Assembly (NCBI GenBank): GCA_008360975.2 | Contig: CM039211.1 | Location: forward strand, 21,858,943-21,922,942 | DNA from: Lichenostomus cassidix | Taxonomy: Eukaryota; Chordata; Aves; Passeriformes; Meliphagidae | DNA length: 64,000 nucleotides | Direction of reading: 5' to 3' | Shown: piece after piece, positions 25,431 to 37,697 of the stretch | Numbering within the stretch: the first letter of the stretch is position 1 | Layout of the letters: each line of letters opens with the position of its first letter | The notes under the pieces: model-generated | Told to the model about the DNA's origin: nothing | What the model saw: only the letters and a program-made list of their open reading frames with translations | The model's database searches: none | Translations under genes and position numbers: made by a program

Positions 25431-25560
25431 CAGCCCTATAGGCAAAGGTCTATAGGCAAAGTGTCTCTCCTTCTACTAATTGTAAGGGCCAATACATTCT
25501 TTCAGCCCTATAGGCAAAGTGTCTCTCCTTCTACTAATTGTAAGGGCCAATACATTCTTT
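25431..25560. repeat. Two-copy tandem repeat, 58/72 bp, with nested 14-bp duplication
   Basis: A unit beginning CAGCCCTATAGGCAAAG and ending CCAATACATTCTTT is present at 25431-25502 and again at 25503-25560. The first copy has an extra 14 bp because CTATAGGCAAAG is itself doubled. Apart from that the copies are identical, which implies a very recent, possibly polymorphic, duplication. Confidence 0.95.
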
Positions 25561-27249
25561 TTCTGGACAACAGCTTGGATATCCACATGTTCATACGTGA
25601 CAGTTTCTTTCACTGTAGTATTCCAAGCTCTCAAGTAATCTCTACTGTTTCAGGCACTACCTACCTTCAGAAATAGATCAAACCCACTATCTGCCAAGTT
25701 GTAGCTGTCTTGTGAAGCATTCATGGCTTTTCAGAGTTTTCATTCAGTATCTTTATTGAATGTATCTTGCAAATGAAATCAACTGCTTAAGTCTTGCTGA
25801 AGTTCCCTCTGATCAGTGAAATCATATCCTCCAAGTTTAATTTGTGCAAAGAACACCAAATTCTTCAAGTTCCTATGTTTACACCTAGAACTGACTCTAC
25901 AGAACAGATCCTTTCATATAACTGAAAGTCACTACTGGGCAGAAGCCCCTCAGATATACCATGTTACCACAGCCACTGCTTCCTGAAAAGCTGCAATATC
26001 ATTTACTACTTATATTTGCAGAGTCAAACATGATTTTAATTTTTCTAATCTCCCTTTATTTATTATTACTGCATGTGGTAGCACACTACCATGTGCGGTA
26101 CGCAGTAATTATTCATATACAAGATGGTTTATGCATTTTTGATTTCAGACACTTCTACGGTACAAAAAGCGAGGTTTCCCACCATCCCTTTTTCAGATGC
26201 CTGTGATCTGCAGCTCTCCTGCAGCAGCAGTCAAGGAATTGGCCTGCAAACACTTAGGAAGAGGGACAGACCAATCCTGAGGAGAGCAATGCCTCCCCAG
26301 AAAGCAAGACAGAAGAGCAACTACTATTCTATGTCTCTCATTTTTCAGTACCTGCTAATCGAGTATTGTGCTACTCAATAAAGATGCATTACACATGCTG
26401 TGAACACTGACAGGCCTTTTTCCTTTTTCTGCCTCAGGTTTTGAGGCACCTGCAGTTTTGAAAGCACTTGAATATCATGCTCAAGATTAATTCAATTGAT
26501 GTTTCATAAATGCAAAGGAGTGACTCCTTCATATTTTTGCAACAAACTGTAGCTTTCCCATTTGGGAATCTAACTTTTCATCTTCAGTTTCTTGTCATAT
26601 CTTTAGACTGTATTAAAAAAACTAGCATAAAATAAAATTTTATAGTCACTTTATTGAATCAAGAGTCTGTTGGTTTATAACTAATTTGGGAAAAGTATTT
26701 CAAAATACTATGTAGCAAAAGAGACACTGCATCAATACCAAAATAATATAATACAGATGCAAGTCATTGGCAGATCAGTTCAGAGCTACTGAGGCTTAAT
26801 ATGATTATTAAAATTAAATTATGGTTATGAAGTAAAAAGTTTCAATACAGCATTAAGACATGCTCCTTAAGTTGCAGCTGCCAGAAAAATTGCATACTGT
26901 CAGAAAAAACTTCAGGATTGTGGCAAAGAGTGTACTGGTCTGTGTACATTTCTTCATGTGTGAATGGACCTAAATAAAAACATTTGCAAACTAAGTTCTC
27001 CAGTAGGGAGTGCTTAATTTAAAATGTTTATAAGACATAACAGCTTTTGTCAACTTGCTTTCTGAATTTTAAATAGAAAATGAAAGCATAGGATCCCATG
27101 CAAAGAAATTGGAGGCAGACATTGCATGTCTCCCATTTGTACTGTTTGCAAAACACACACAGTTGTTTACTTCCAACAAGTAGCCTTGTAGCCTTGCTGA
27201 AATCTGGGATCACAGTACAAAAGGAACACTACTGAAATCACAGAACTCT
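25561..27249. other. Single-copy DNA, no gene seen
   Basis: No repeat family or credible exon was recognised. Open frames at 25961-26381 look random. Confidence 0.4.
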
Positions 27250-28350
27250 TGTAAGGTTCAAGTAGAAGGAACTGGAGACGTTGCACGTGATGGCTGTGTC
27301 TTCCCACCTTTCTACCCCTGCAGTCAGGCACAGCAGCTCTGCAAGCCTCTGGAGCTGTCCTGCCTGCCTTCAGGCACACATGGTTTCCCATGATTGTCCA
27401 ATGTGGCAGCAGCCCCTGTTCTGGCCGCGCCAGTGCTGCCGCATGCCCAAACCCCAGATGCCCCTCCTAGCCTGACTGGCACATGCAACATAAATTCCAA
27501 TCTCCAGGCTAGGAGCCACCCCACAACCCCAGCAGGCTGGGCACTGGCTGAAGCCCCAGACGTGTCCATCACAACTCTGGCTCAAAGCTCCAAAGTCACC
27601 ACTTTAGCAAAAATGACAAGGACACTTCTGCACAGAGGAAAGGTGCTCAGCTGGCCAGCCTTCACAGTGGGGCACTTGAGACTTAATGCTGCAGTCCTCC
27701 CTCTTTGTCCCTGGCCAACATCTCCTGCAGACAGCAGGACCCTGCACTGCCCTGCCATTGCCTACAGAATTTCACAGCAGTTGGATTTACTGCTCAACTC
27801 CTGAGTCCAAACACCTGCAGCTCTGGAAATGACAAGTGATAACTGCTATTTTTTATCTTCCACTCTTGCTGCTGCAGCATGCCAGGAGACACAGGCTCCA
27901 GGCTGCTATGTCACCATCATGGAGCATCATGGTGACATTTCAGAACTTCCCCTTGGAACATGCAGCCAGCCAGTGCCAGTTCCTTGGCACTTGCTGTCCG
28001 GCAGCACCAAGCCCAGCTGCCCAGGGAAATCCCTATGGCAAGAAATCACTCTGTTCTAACCCTGACAAGACAGGCTGAACAGGAGCCAGCTCCAGGAGAA
28101 ATATAATTTGCTTCTGCCCAAGATGTGTCCCTTCAGACAAAAGACTCACCTTCCACTGTGTCTCCATGATGGGACAAGAGAACGCTTTGTAATGCTTTGC
28201 CTAGTATCCCTCAAGGAAATGCATTTCCAAAAATGCACTGATGACCAAAGTACCAAAAAAATCCATTCCCTTTGTTTGGAGGAGCACACTGGTGAAGCTG
28301 ATGACTTTACCTTTCCAGAGACATACACACACACCTTCCCAGACTCATGT
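27250..28350. other. GC-enriched block of unknown nature
   Basis: This block is clearly richer in G and C than its flanks, with many overlapping open frames on both strands (the longest being 27394-27804 on the + strand). It has no CR1, SINE or known LTR wording that I can place. It contains a 10-bp-arm inverted repeat ATGTCACCAT/ATGGTGACAT at 27908-27938. On the minus strand near its right edge a splice-like pair encloses about 87 open bases (28150-28236). It could be an unrecognised old LTR, a non-coding RNA gene or a gene fragment. Confidence 0.3.
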
Positions 28351-28412
28351 GCACACACACATTTGTAGATTCCCCAGGAACTAGCATGGATCCTCCTGTC
28401 TCACATACATAT

Positions 28413-28548
28413 TTACAGAATATTCTGAGTTGAAAGAGGCCCCACAAGGATCATCAAGTCCAGCTCATAAGTAAATGGACCATACAGGGATTGAACCCAC
28501 AAATCTTGGTGTTATTAGCACCACGTTCTGACCAAATGAGCTAATCTC
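28413..28548 (-). mobile_element. tRNA-Ile-derived SINE with CR1-like tail (TguSINE1-type), minus strand
   Basis: The + strand shows the complement: 'acagaatattctgagttg', 'aggatcatcaagtccagctc', then the tRNA head with B box GGTTCAATCCC on the minus strand (28487-28497). The anticodon loop CTAATAA is intact (AAT, isoleucine), and an A box lies at about 28529-28544. It is better preserved than the copy at 23.4 kb. The 5' edge is at about 28548. Confidence 0.9.
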
Positions 28549-31056
28549 CTCTCAGTATTCCTTCATGGATGTCAGCCTTCTTTTAATCCTGGATCACCTG
28601 AAGTACAAGATGGAGTGTCTGGAAATTGCAGTTCTAACGTAGCACAAGTATAGCAGTGTAACTGGTGCACAAGGTGCAACCTTTTGCCCCCATACCTTCC
28701 CAACAGTTCACCAAGAAATGGGACTCAACAGACTTTTAGGATCTCAACATCTTTTTGCAACAGCTGTTTCCTCTGCATGTTCACAAGGACAGGCTTCCAA
28801 CCGGTGAACTTACCTAAAATGACATACTCAAAGTTACAGCATTTAGGCATCTGATTAAGTCAACCCAGACATTTATAGATTGTCCCTGTGGTTTAGGGTG
28901 TGCAGCTATATTTGTGTTCTCCTTTTGTCTTCTTTTATTTTGTTGAAATCATATCCTAGAAATAGGAAGATTCAAGAATAAGAACAGTACTTTGCTGGCA
29001 AGCCTCAGCTGTTTGCACCCTAATTTATAATAAAATGAAAGCCCATTCCTGATCATCCAAGGTATAGAACTGTTTGATTGGAAGAAAAGTATTTCAATTA
29101 CACAAACCATATATTTGTGTAAACTATTAAAAAATCTTCTTTCAAATTCTTTACCTTTTCTTTGTCACTATTAGCTGTATTTTCAGATACAGAAACACGT
29201 GTAGCCAGCCATTAGCTCAGTTTAGAACGGCATTTCTAACTCCGTATGTGAAATTGAAGAAACCATTGCTCTGTTAAGCAAAAGCACATTTTTTATCCGA
29301 AGAATCAAAACAACTACACAGAGACTAAATGAGACATGAAGAATAAAAGCCAAAGCCCCATGGGGCAGGCATGCATTTTTGATACTGCATAGCCCAAAAT
29401 CAAAAAGCAACACAGTACTCAGTGCAGCCTTTGCTGTGTATCCTCATTTTAAGCAACACAGGCCATGACAGCTTTGCGGCACTCCTTGCACATTTCACCA
29501 ACCATACTCTTTAACCTTTTAAGACTAGGTTTTCTGAGCCCTGGAATAAAAGCAAGGCATCATGAATTTCATATACCAGCTGAAGCTCCTCTGAGGAGAA
29601 GTAAACACAGGCGTGTTCAGCTAGCAGCTTTATCTAGCTTTATAACAGGCCTTGGAGATTACATATCACCATCTGCACACTTTGGATTTAATTTCCATGT
29701 TTTGGGATGAGCTGAAAGGCCAATTTGCCAACAGTACACAATTGACTGCATTTTGATTGACTGGCAGATGAGGGAAGAGTTTTGTACTTGTTACAATGAA
29801 GTCCATTCAATAAGTAATATTGATAGCATTACCAAAATTAATAGTTCCTTCTTGCCAATGGTGTTCTTGCTGAAAGAAGTGTGCTGATACTCTTCTGCCT
29901 TCCTGCACACAAAGGGTTTATACAATAAAATCAAACATAATAGGAAATCAAAACACCTCCAAGTCTTTCCTAGCATGCACTAGCACATCCAGTTGTTACC
30001 ATAACAACAACAAAAGATACAGTGGATGAGATTTTACTTTTAACACGGAAACATCTGAAGAATTACTTTCCTCAGGAAAAAAATCAGAAGGAACCAGGTA
30101 TTCTCTTCTTCAGTCAAAAAAGGACTGCAACCTCTTACAAGCTAAAAAGCTGCATGAAGTAGGAGCCCTCCAAGAATAAAGACACAATTTAACAGAGGCA
30201 AAGAATATACTAAGAGACAGATTAGTAAAACTTGAAGCAAAGTTTCCTCCAGCCTCAACACTCTAGCTGTGTCGAGGTCAAAGGAACCATGCCAAGACAC
30301 ACAATGTCCACCAAAAAGATACTTGGTCCTGTATCTATGTAACTAAACCGTGAAATTCAGCACTTATGATGAAACAGAGCTAAAGCACATTCAATCTTTG
30401 TTTTAAATTCTGCAGTACTCTTTCTCAAGCCCACAAAGTGTGTTCTTATTAGCAATAGTATAAAATGATTAATTAAATATGATGCAAATACAGGCAATTG
30501 GCAATTTTAGCTATCCAGAACCCTGACTATGGACTTTGTGGCTATCTGTATGCAAGAGGGAGAACTACTCACTGCTCAGAAAAATTGGGCAGAAAAACTG
30601 AGTCTCCAGATTAGAAAATAAAGTCAAACACTGCAGAAGCCTTCAAAAGTCATGAGTTCAGAAACAGATAGATAAAGGTGAAAAGAATCTAAAGTAGAAC
30701 ACTTCAGTACATTTTATGGTGAAATTGATATTTCTGATCCCTCTTCTATCCATCTCCTTTGAGAAAGTGCAATTTTATAAAATGTTGTTCAGACACTTTT
30801 GATTTTAAAGAATCTAAAACTAAGTTTGGGGTCCTTTATAGCCAAGGGGTGAAGAGTTCTTTTGAACACATAAAAGTCAAACAAGAAAATCATACAAACT
30901 TTTTCCCCCCATAAATAATTCCAATGAAGAGTCTGCACTGAATTTTCAGAATTAAAGCTGTACTCACTTCCATATATAATTTTAAGCTCTCAAGCAGTAG
31001 CATTTCTTCTTAATAGCAACCAGCACTGTGTACTTCTGTTTCAGCTTTAAGACTGT
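28549..31056. other. Single-copy DNA, no gene seen
   Basis: No known repeat or credible exon was recognised. Small open frames at 29222-29976 lack features. Confidence 0.45.
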
Positions 31057-31632
31057 GTATACTGGTTCCAGCTGGGGTAGAGTTAATTTCCTTTCCTTCA
31101 TGGTGGATGTTATGAGACTGTGCTTTGAATTTGGTCTGAGAACACAGGGTTAACAATACAGATATGTTTTTGTTATTGCTGAGCAGGGCTTACACAGAGC
31201 CACGGCCTTTTCTGATTTTTGTACTTTCACGCTGGGGAGGAAGCTGGGGGTGCATGGGAGGCTGGGAGGAGACACAGCTGGGACAGGTGACCCCAACTGA
31301 CCAAAGGGATATTCCAGAACATATGACTTTGTGCTTAATATATAAAGCTGGGAAGAAGAAGCAGAAAGGAGGGAACATTTGGAGTGATGGAGTTTGTCTT
31401 CCCAAGCAAGCATTACACATGATGGGGCCCTGCCCTCCACCACCACCTCCAACTGGAAGCAGTGAAAATAATTCCGGTTTTGCTTTGCTTCTGTACATGG
31501 ATTTTGTTTTTCCTATTAAACTGTCTTCTCTCAACTCACAAGTATTCTAACTTTTGCCTTTCTGATTCTCCCCCCACTAATGGGGAATGAGCAAGAGGCT
31601 GCCTGGTGGCTGGCTGGGTTGAAACCACGACA
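31057..31632 (+). mobile_element. Solo LTR of an avian ERVL-like element, about 575 bp
   Basis: The start 'actggttccagctggggtag' and 'agttaatttcctttcc' and the end 'gctgggttgaaaccacgaca' are the classic termini of an avian ERVL-type LTR. A TATA box TATATAAAG lies at 31339-31347. A poly(A) signal ATTAAA lies at 31515-31520. 'ctctcaactcacaagtattc' marks the R/U5 region. ACTGT occurs at 31052-31056 and 31632-31636 and may be the target duplication, though it overlaps the canonical TG/CA ends by one base. There are no internal genes. Confidence 0.88.
31339..31347 (+). promoter_or_regulatory. TATA box of the solo LTR
   Basis: TATATAAAG lies at the position expected for the U3/R promoter of this LTR family. 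It is intact by eye; whether it fires is unknown. Confidence 0.55.
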
Positions 31633-32499
31633 CTGTTGCTTCTATTTCTCCAGCTTTAAGTGGGGTTTCACTTAGCTATGCAAGCTCTGTTTCCAGCTGA
31701 ATATTGCTGCAGTATTGTTATGCAGGTTTACATCTACAGATTCAGTCTGTCAACATGTTCTACCACTATCATACTCCTTCATCTTTTAGTACTAGGGCGA
31801 CCTACAAAGAAAGGAAGCAATATCCAGACTAAGTGCATCGGTTTGTATGAAGAAATCTGAGACAGACATTTAATAGGAAACAGGTTACGAGCTTCACACT
31901 ATTAGTTTTATCACTACAGGGGGGAAAAGCAAAAGTCAGATCCCTGAACTACTCCCAGAGATCTCTGTTACATAAAGAAGCATCTGTGTCTTGATTACAT
32001 TTCTGTGCACCACCCTGGCAAATGAAGTACTGTTATCAATGAGCAATCAAAGCACAATCTTGGCAACAGCCTTAAAACCAAGTTTGATCCACTGACAGAT
32101 TACTGCACCATCTCCATCTGCAAGCTTGTATCATAGATTAGGCAGTCTGGATTCGCTTTTGTCATGTTAATCAGTGTTTTCCAGAAAGCAGGCAAACTAT
32201 GGATTATACAGTTATTGTGAAGGATTTGTGACTAAGCATAAGTTCCCATGCATACACAAAAAACAATGCTTCTTCCAAAATCAATTCCAGAGTTAACACT
32301 CCTCTGATAACACCTTTTCCCCAACCATATTCAGGACATACTCAATTCTTGAGTTCCAAAATCAGATCAGATTAGGATTTACTATGTGTTACTCTCCATA
32401 ATTAATTTCAGTTACGATTTAATACACCAAACTTGTAATATTTTAAAGCTCTTCCATATGAATTGGATTACAAGAAATACCCTGAGACCTGGAAGATGT
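31633..32499. other. Single-copy DNA between LTR and CR1
   Basis: No feature was recognised. Confidence 0.5.
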
Positions 32500-33220
32500 G
32501 TTGGGGAATGAACAGAACAAGAGCAGCCCTGCCAAGAAGGACTTAGGGGTGCTGGTGGAAGAGAGGCTGGACATGACCTGGCTGTGTGCACTCACAGCCC
32601 AGAAAGCCAAACGCGTCCTGGGCTGCATCCAGAGCAGCATGACCAGCAGGGGAGGGAGGGGATTCTGCCCCTCTGCTCTGCTCTGGTGAGAGCCCACCTG
32701 CAGTGCTGCATCCAGCTCTGGGGTTCCCAGCACAGCAAGAATGTGGACCTGTTGGAGCGAGTACAGAGGAAGGCCAGGAAAATGGTTAGAGGGTTGGAGC
32801 ACCTCTTGTAGAGGAAAGGCTGAGAGCGTTGGGTTTGTTCTCTCTGGTGAGAGAGCAGCAGGCTGTGGGGAGACCTTACTGCAGCCTTCCAGCACCTGAA
32901 GAGAGCCTATGAGACAGTCAGAGAGAGACTTTTCACAAGGGCATATAGTGACATGACAAGGGAGAATATCTTTAAGGAGAAAGAAAGTAGGTTTAGGTTA
33001 GATATTAGGAAGAAATTCTTTACTGTGAGGGTGGTGAGCCACTGGTACAAGTTGCCTGGAGAAGATGTGAATGCCCCATATCTGGAAGTGTTCAAGGCCA
33101 GGCTGGAATGGGACCCTGAGCAATCTGATCTAGTGGAAGATGCCCCAGCCTGGGACACGAGGGCTGGAAACAGATAGTCTTTAGGGCCCCTTCCAACTTT
33201 TCTATGATTCCAATTCTATG
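32500..33220 (+). mobile_element. CR1 LINE 3' part, about 720 bp
   Basis: The sense strand encodes ORF2 C-terminal wording in shifted frames: AKKDLGVLVEERLDM, then AQKAKRVLGCIQSSM, then LLERVQRKARKMVRGLEHL. The 3' UTR runs through 'aggaagaaattctttactgt' and 'gatgccccatatctggaagt' and ends 'tctatgattccaattctatg'. Frameshifts at about 32690 and 32810 and in-frame stops kill the frame. It is a different CR1 subfamily from the copy at 53-54.8 kb, judging by the tail. Confidence 0.92.
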
Positions 33221-35348
33221 AATTCTTCACCTTAGCTTTTCTAGTGTCCCTTATAAATAACAAACCACAAATGTCCCCATCACAAAATAAGATACAGGTT
33301 ATGTAGCAGGATCTCACAAATACTCAAACCTGGTGGACACATGTTCTACTCCGTTCTACTCAGTAATCTCAAATGTAGAAAAGGCAATATTAACAAATAA
33401 CATTGATAACATTAAGTAAAAAGCCACATAATAAACATACTTTTTCTAGAAAGCAAAATTTATGAAACTTCCTTCAGTTTATAAACTTCTGGATTTTGCA
33501 CTAAAACTAACAACTCACAAAAAGCAAATTATTAAGCAGCCGTTTTGACATCTAGCTGCCTTCAGATATCAACTTTCTTGTTTGTTCCATCATTCTTGGC
33601 TTGACCACTTAAAGTAACTTTAACTTCAATTCTTGTAAAAATAATCTACATTTAAGACACTTCATGAGAATCAGAAGGGTGAATGACACAGTGGAAGAAA
33701 TTTTCTTTGAAAGAAAGACATTTCTGAAGAGCTCTGCTAACTATTCATAAATGCAATGCAGAGATAATCAAGAGCATTCTCAAATAGGGAACATTTGTAA
33801 AGGACGCTTTGAACTGAAATGTTACCAGATTAGTTTTTAGAAAATAAAATAAATCAATGGATTCTTTAAGATCCTGAAGTCACTCCAAGCTGCAGAAAAG
33901 TCACGCACAAATTTCTGTGTGATGTTCCAAGACTGACTGGAGGATCTGCAGCCCATCATTTGCATTCAGCCCATCGAAAGCACATGGGAACTGGTGGCTG
34001 CAGCCCCAGCAAGAGAGGTGCTGGTGTGTTGTCCCTGACTGCAGCTCCGCGGGGACAGAAAGGCAAATGCCCGCCAGCACAGGCCACCAGGGTGGCAGGA
34101 CCCACTAGATGGTGCTGTTTGCCCACATATTTAGTACTTTTGTCTGAAAAATAAAAACAGGACAGGAAAACAACCCACTGAGGGCGGAGATTTTTGTAAA
34201 AAAACAAGAAAATAGGATAAAGTTTCAGAATAATTTTTTTATCAGCTTCCTCCTTTCTCCTCATCATTAGTGTGAATGGTACTGGTCTCCATCCATCTTC
34301 TTGACAGCCTTAGATCCCAGAAAACTAACCTTTGGCCTAGTTAGAGCTGTGCTAGAGCTATGTTCTCTCTTTTTTAACTGTTGTTCTCTAAAATAATCCA
34401 ATACTTAAGGCTGCTGTAATAATAATGTGTATTTTTCAACTATGTGTTAAAATATAGCCTGGAAGAGACCTCTCATTTTATTAAAGAAATAGTCAGTTTT
34501 GAAAATAATTTACATTGCAGATTAAATAAAAAACAAAATCTATATTGTAGGGAGCAAAATGTGACCTTTTGTTTCCTGAACCTTTTCCAGTTTACTCACT
34601 GATAAATATCATAAGTTCTGCACACAAAGAGAAAGTTTAGTTTTTCCAAATGGCTTGTTCCATTCTGTCTTCATTTCAAAGTAACAGTCTATGCACTTCT
34701 ATAAACCTTGAGAAAATACCCGGGGGGGTGGGGGTGTGCGGTTAATATATATTATTTTCAGGAAGTTTTGATGTAAAAATGGCAGCTGACCCACAAAAGA
34801 TGGTAATTTTCTCCTGGAAAATGAAAGTTACACACACACACAAAGTCATACATGTACGATTAGGAGGTAAGGAATAATAGGTTGATTCACAACAAAATTT
34901 GACTGAAGGTGGGAGGGACAAAGTGTGCAAAGCACTAAGCCATTAGTATACAGAGGACTGCATCAGAAAAATAAGGGTGATAATGAAAGACAGTGGAGGT
35001 GTAATTGTTAGCAGATTTAATAGAATTTAAAATATAGGTTTCTTATTGCTAGAGACCTAAATAAAGTTCATGGAGAAGAATTCAAGATAGCAATTGCAGA
35101 TGGTCACTGAAGAACCACATTACAATCTACCTTTCCTGGCTTCTCATGGAAGCTTAGAAACAAGGCTGAACCCAAAAGTTAGCTTCAACATGTTAGGCAA
35201 AAAACAAATCCAGTGCTTGCCTGAGTAACAATACACAGGAAGCAAATCTACTGACGAAAACTGCTGTTACATGCAAAGTTACCATCATGCCTCTGGAACC
35301 TATGATAAAGCAGTGACTTTTAACAGCATTTTTAAGGACATTGTTTTA
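33221..35348. other. Single-copy DNA with a G-run
   Basis: A run GGGGGGGTGGGGG lies at about 34722-34734 and a short (CA)n at 34831-34842. A GC-richer patch at 33950-34120 has no recognisable identity. No gene was seen. Confidence 0.45.
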
Positions 35349-35606
35349 GAGACAAGAGGATGTAGCCTCAAGCTGTGGGAGGTTCAGGATGGACATCAGG
35401 ATGAAGTTTTTTACTGAAAGGGTGGCTAAGCATTGGAATGGACTGACCAGGGAGGTAGCAGAGTCATTGTCCCTGGACGTATTCAAGAAGCAGCTGGACA
35501 TGGCACTGAGTGCCATGGTTTAGTTGTCATGGTGGTATTTGGCCACAGGTTACACCTGATGATCTTAGAGGTCTTTTCCAACTGTCCTGATTCTACAGTT
35601 CTATCA
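35349..35606 (+). mobile_element. CR1 LINE 3' fragment
   Basis: 'agacaagaggatgtagcctc', 'aggatggacatcaggatgaa', 'gaaagggtggctaagcattg' and 'atgatcttagaggtcttttc', ending 'gattctacagttctatca', form the typical CR1 end. About 260 bp remain. Confidence 0.9.
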
Positions 35607-37283
35607 CATATGATTCACATAGCCCTAGAATGGTGGGCATAAAATACAAACTTCTTAAACTATGCAACGATTCTGATTATAAACCAAAATTTATTCCAAA
35701 TATTACTGCAGAGGTTTGATTTAATCTTTCAGATATAAACCTAACAAATATGTTAAAGAAAATGAGCAAGTGAGAAAATAAAGTATTTCTGTTATTTTCT
35801 GTCTTTCATTAACACAAATAACTTACTACCAAATTATTCCTCAAAAAATAGGCAATAGGCAACATTTATTATAATTTTTAATAGTCAGTAATTAAAAATA
35901 TCAGTACGTTAAAGATGTTAAAAGCCTCAAAATATTGTTTCCAGTTTTCCTGGAGCCCTGGGCTGTGTCTTCTATTTAAGCATAAACAGCCTTTGTTCAC
36001 TTAGGGTACTATAATATCAATGACAAATTGATAGCTTGGCATAGTAAACTGACCTACAAAACACAGCTTTCAACATAAAAGATTGTTTTGCACACAGCAA
36101 CAACTTCTTATGCCATTAGTTTACCAGGTAGCTTACCACATACTTTATTGTTCACTGTACAATACAGCATACTAGGGAATAATGATCTGGATGGAAATTT
36201 CAATTCCTCTAATTTTTAATAAATTATGTTAGCACTGAAAAGTAAAAAAAGGGTGGTTGTATAATGCCAGATCTAGTAAAGATTTTAAAAGTGCTTCCTT
36301 ATGGCTTCAAACAAGTTTCTAGATATACTAATTACTGATACAAATGTTTTTCTTTCAAGTTGTCAACTTTGCTTCACTAATCTGTTTTAAATTTGTTCAC
36401 CATCATTCAGGGGATAGAAAAAATTGCTGTAAGAATATTAAAACCAATTTGTAAAAAGGGTTGCTAAAAACGTAAGCCCAGTTCCCATCATCTGAGAAAT
36501 GCATGTGGACATGGATAGACTAAAATTACTATGGTTCAGCTCCTTTAACTGATACTATCTACTGCAAACTGACGCAAACTGTGGCTTTATGTAATTCATC
36601 TAAAGTAGAAGGATTTTCAAGGACACAGTCCTGTATTGCTGGTCAAATTGAAGGAAGGGCTGAAGTGTTGAAGGCTCTTCCTACCTCAGTTTGTTGAATG
36701 ACAGGTTGCTTGAATAGGCTTTTCAAACACTCAGCACTAATTGGTAACAGAGACTAGATTGAAATCAGTCGAGTTCTTTTAACCTTCCCCAAATACCCTC
36801 ACATCTTCAAGTTTCACTTAATGTAATTGTAAAAACAGGTCTACTGTTACTCAGCTCTCAAGGGTGGCATTAACTTCATTAGGTGCTGTTTGTACAAAGT
36901 GTTAGGCTCCTCATTAGAACATGCACAGAGGTATTTTAGACTAATGAGGCTCTATTGTTATAACCTATCCCTACGTAATTGCAATTTCTTTATAAGTAGC
37001 TGATGTGGTGCAAACTCCCTTAAATGGCAAATACTGGTACAACAATCAGTTTTAATTTATGTGTACTTCAAAATAAATTTTCTCACTAGGCTGTAAATTG
37101 TATGCCTATTAGCTTCAGACAAAAAAAAAAAAAAAATTCTTTTTAAAAGAAAAAAGAAAACTACATGTGTCTACCCATGGACCTCACCCATTTGCAGAAG
37201 AGTGCTGTGACTCCTTCCTTCTCTGTGGCCATACCACAGCCAGACACACAGCACCAGCAGATGGGCTCTACAGCTACCACTGA
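35607..37283. other. Single-copy DNA with conserved-looking TAAT-rich stretch
   Basis: 36840-37060 is rich in TAAT/ATTA words, including an inverted pair CTCATTAG (36910-36917) and CTAATGAG (36941-36948). A 16-A run lies at about 37120-37136. No gene was seen. Confidence 0.4.
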
Positions 37284-37415
37284 GATGGAAGCATGGAATA
37301 ATTTAGGCTGGAAAAGACCTCTAAGACCATTCAGTCCAGCACTGCCAAGTCCACCACTAAACCATCTCCTCAAATGCCACATCTATGGGTATTTTAAACT
37401 TCTAACTTAAAGACC
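37284..37415 (-). mobile_element. CR1 LINE 3' fragment, minus strand
   Basis: The + strand reads 'ggaataatttaggctggaaa', 'agacctctaagaccattcag', 'cactgccaagtccaccacta' and 'aaccatctcctcaaatgcca', the complement of a CR1 end of the 'taggctggaaaagacctct' subtype. Confidence 0.88.
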
Positions 37416-37660
37416 AGGGATGACAGATTTCAGCTCATCACATCTGTTATTTTTCAGCAGCAGCCTTCATCATCACCCTCAGTTTGGGTAATTCACTGCC
37501 TTCTCTCACACTAGAAGAGAAGCAGACCCAGAGGTCAGGATAGACAGTCTTCTTTCACAGGTGCACAGTCACAAGAGCTAAACTCTGCTACTGCAACTGT
37601 GCTTGTGGTGATAAAAGGGACAGATGAAATCACTCAACTTGCAAATGCCTCAAACAATAG

Positions 37661-37697
<37 letters not shown>

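Noticed and set aside
28413..28548. tRNA-Ile gene on the minus strand
   Set aside because: The tRNA-like head is fused to a CR1 tail and lacks a proper acceptor stem; it is a SINE.
34722..34734. G-quadruplex at a G-run
   Set aside because: Only two G-runs are present in the + strand, so there are not enough separate tracts for a convincing four-run motif.
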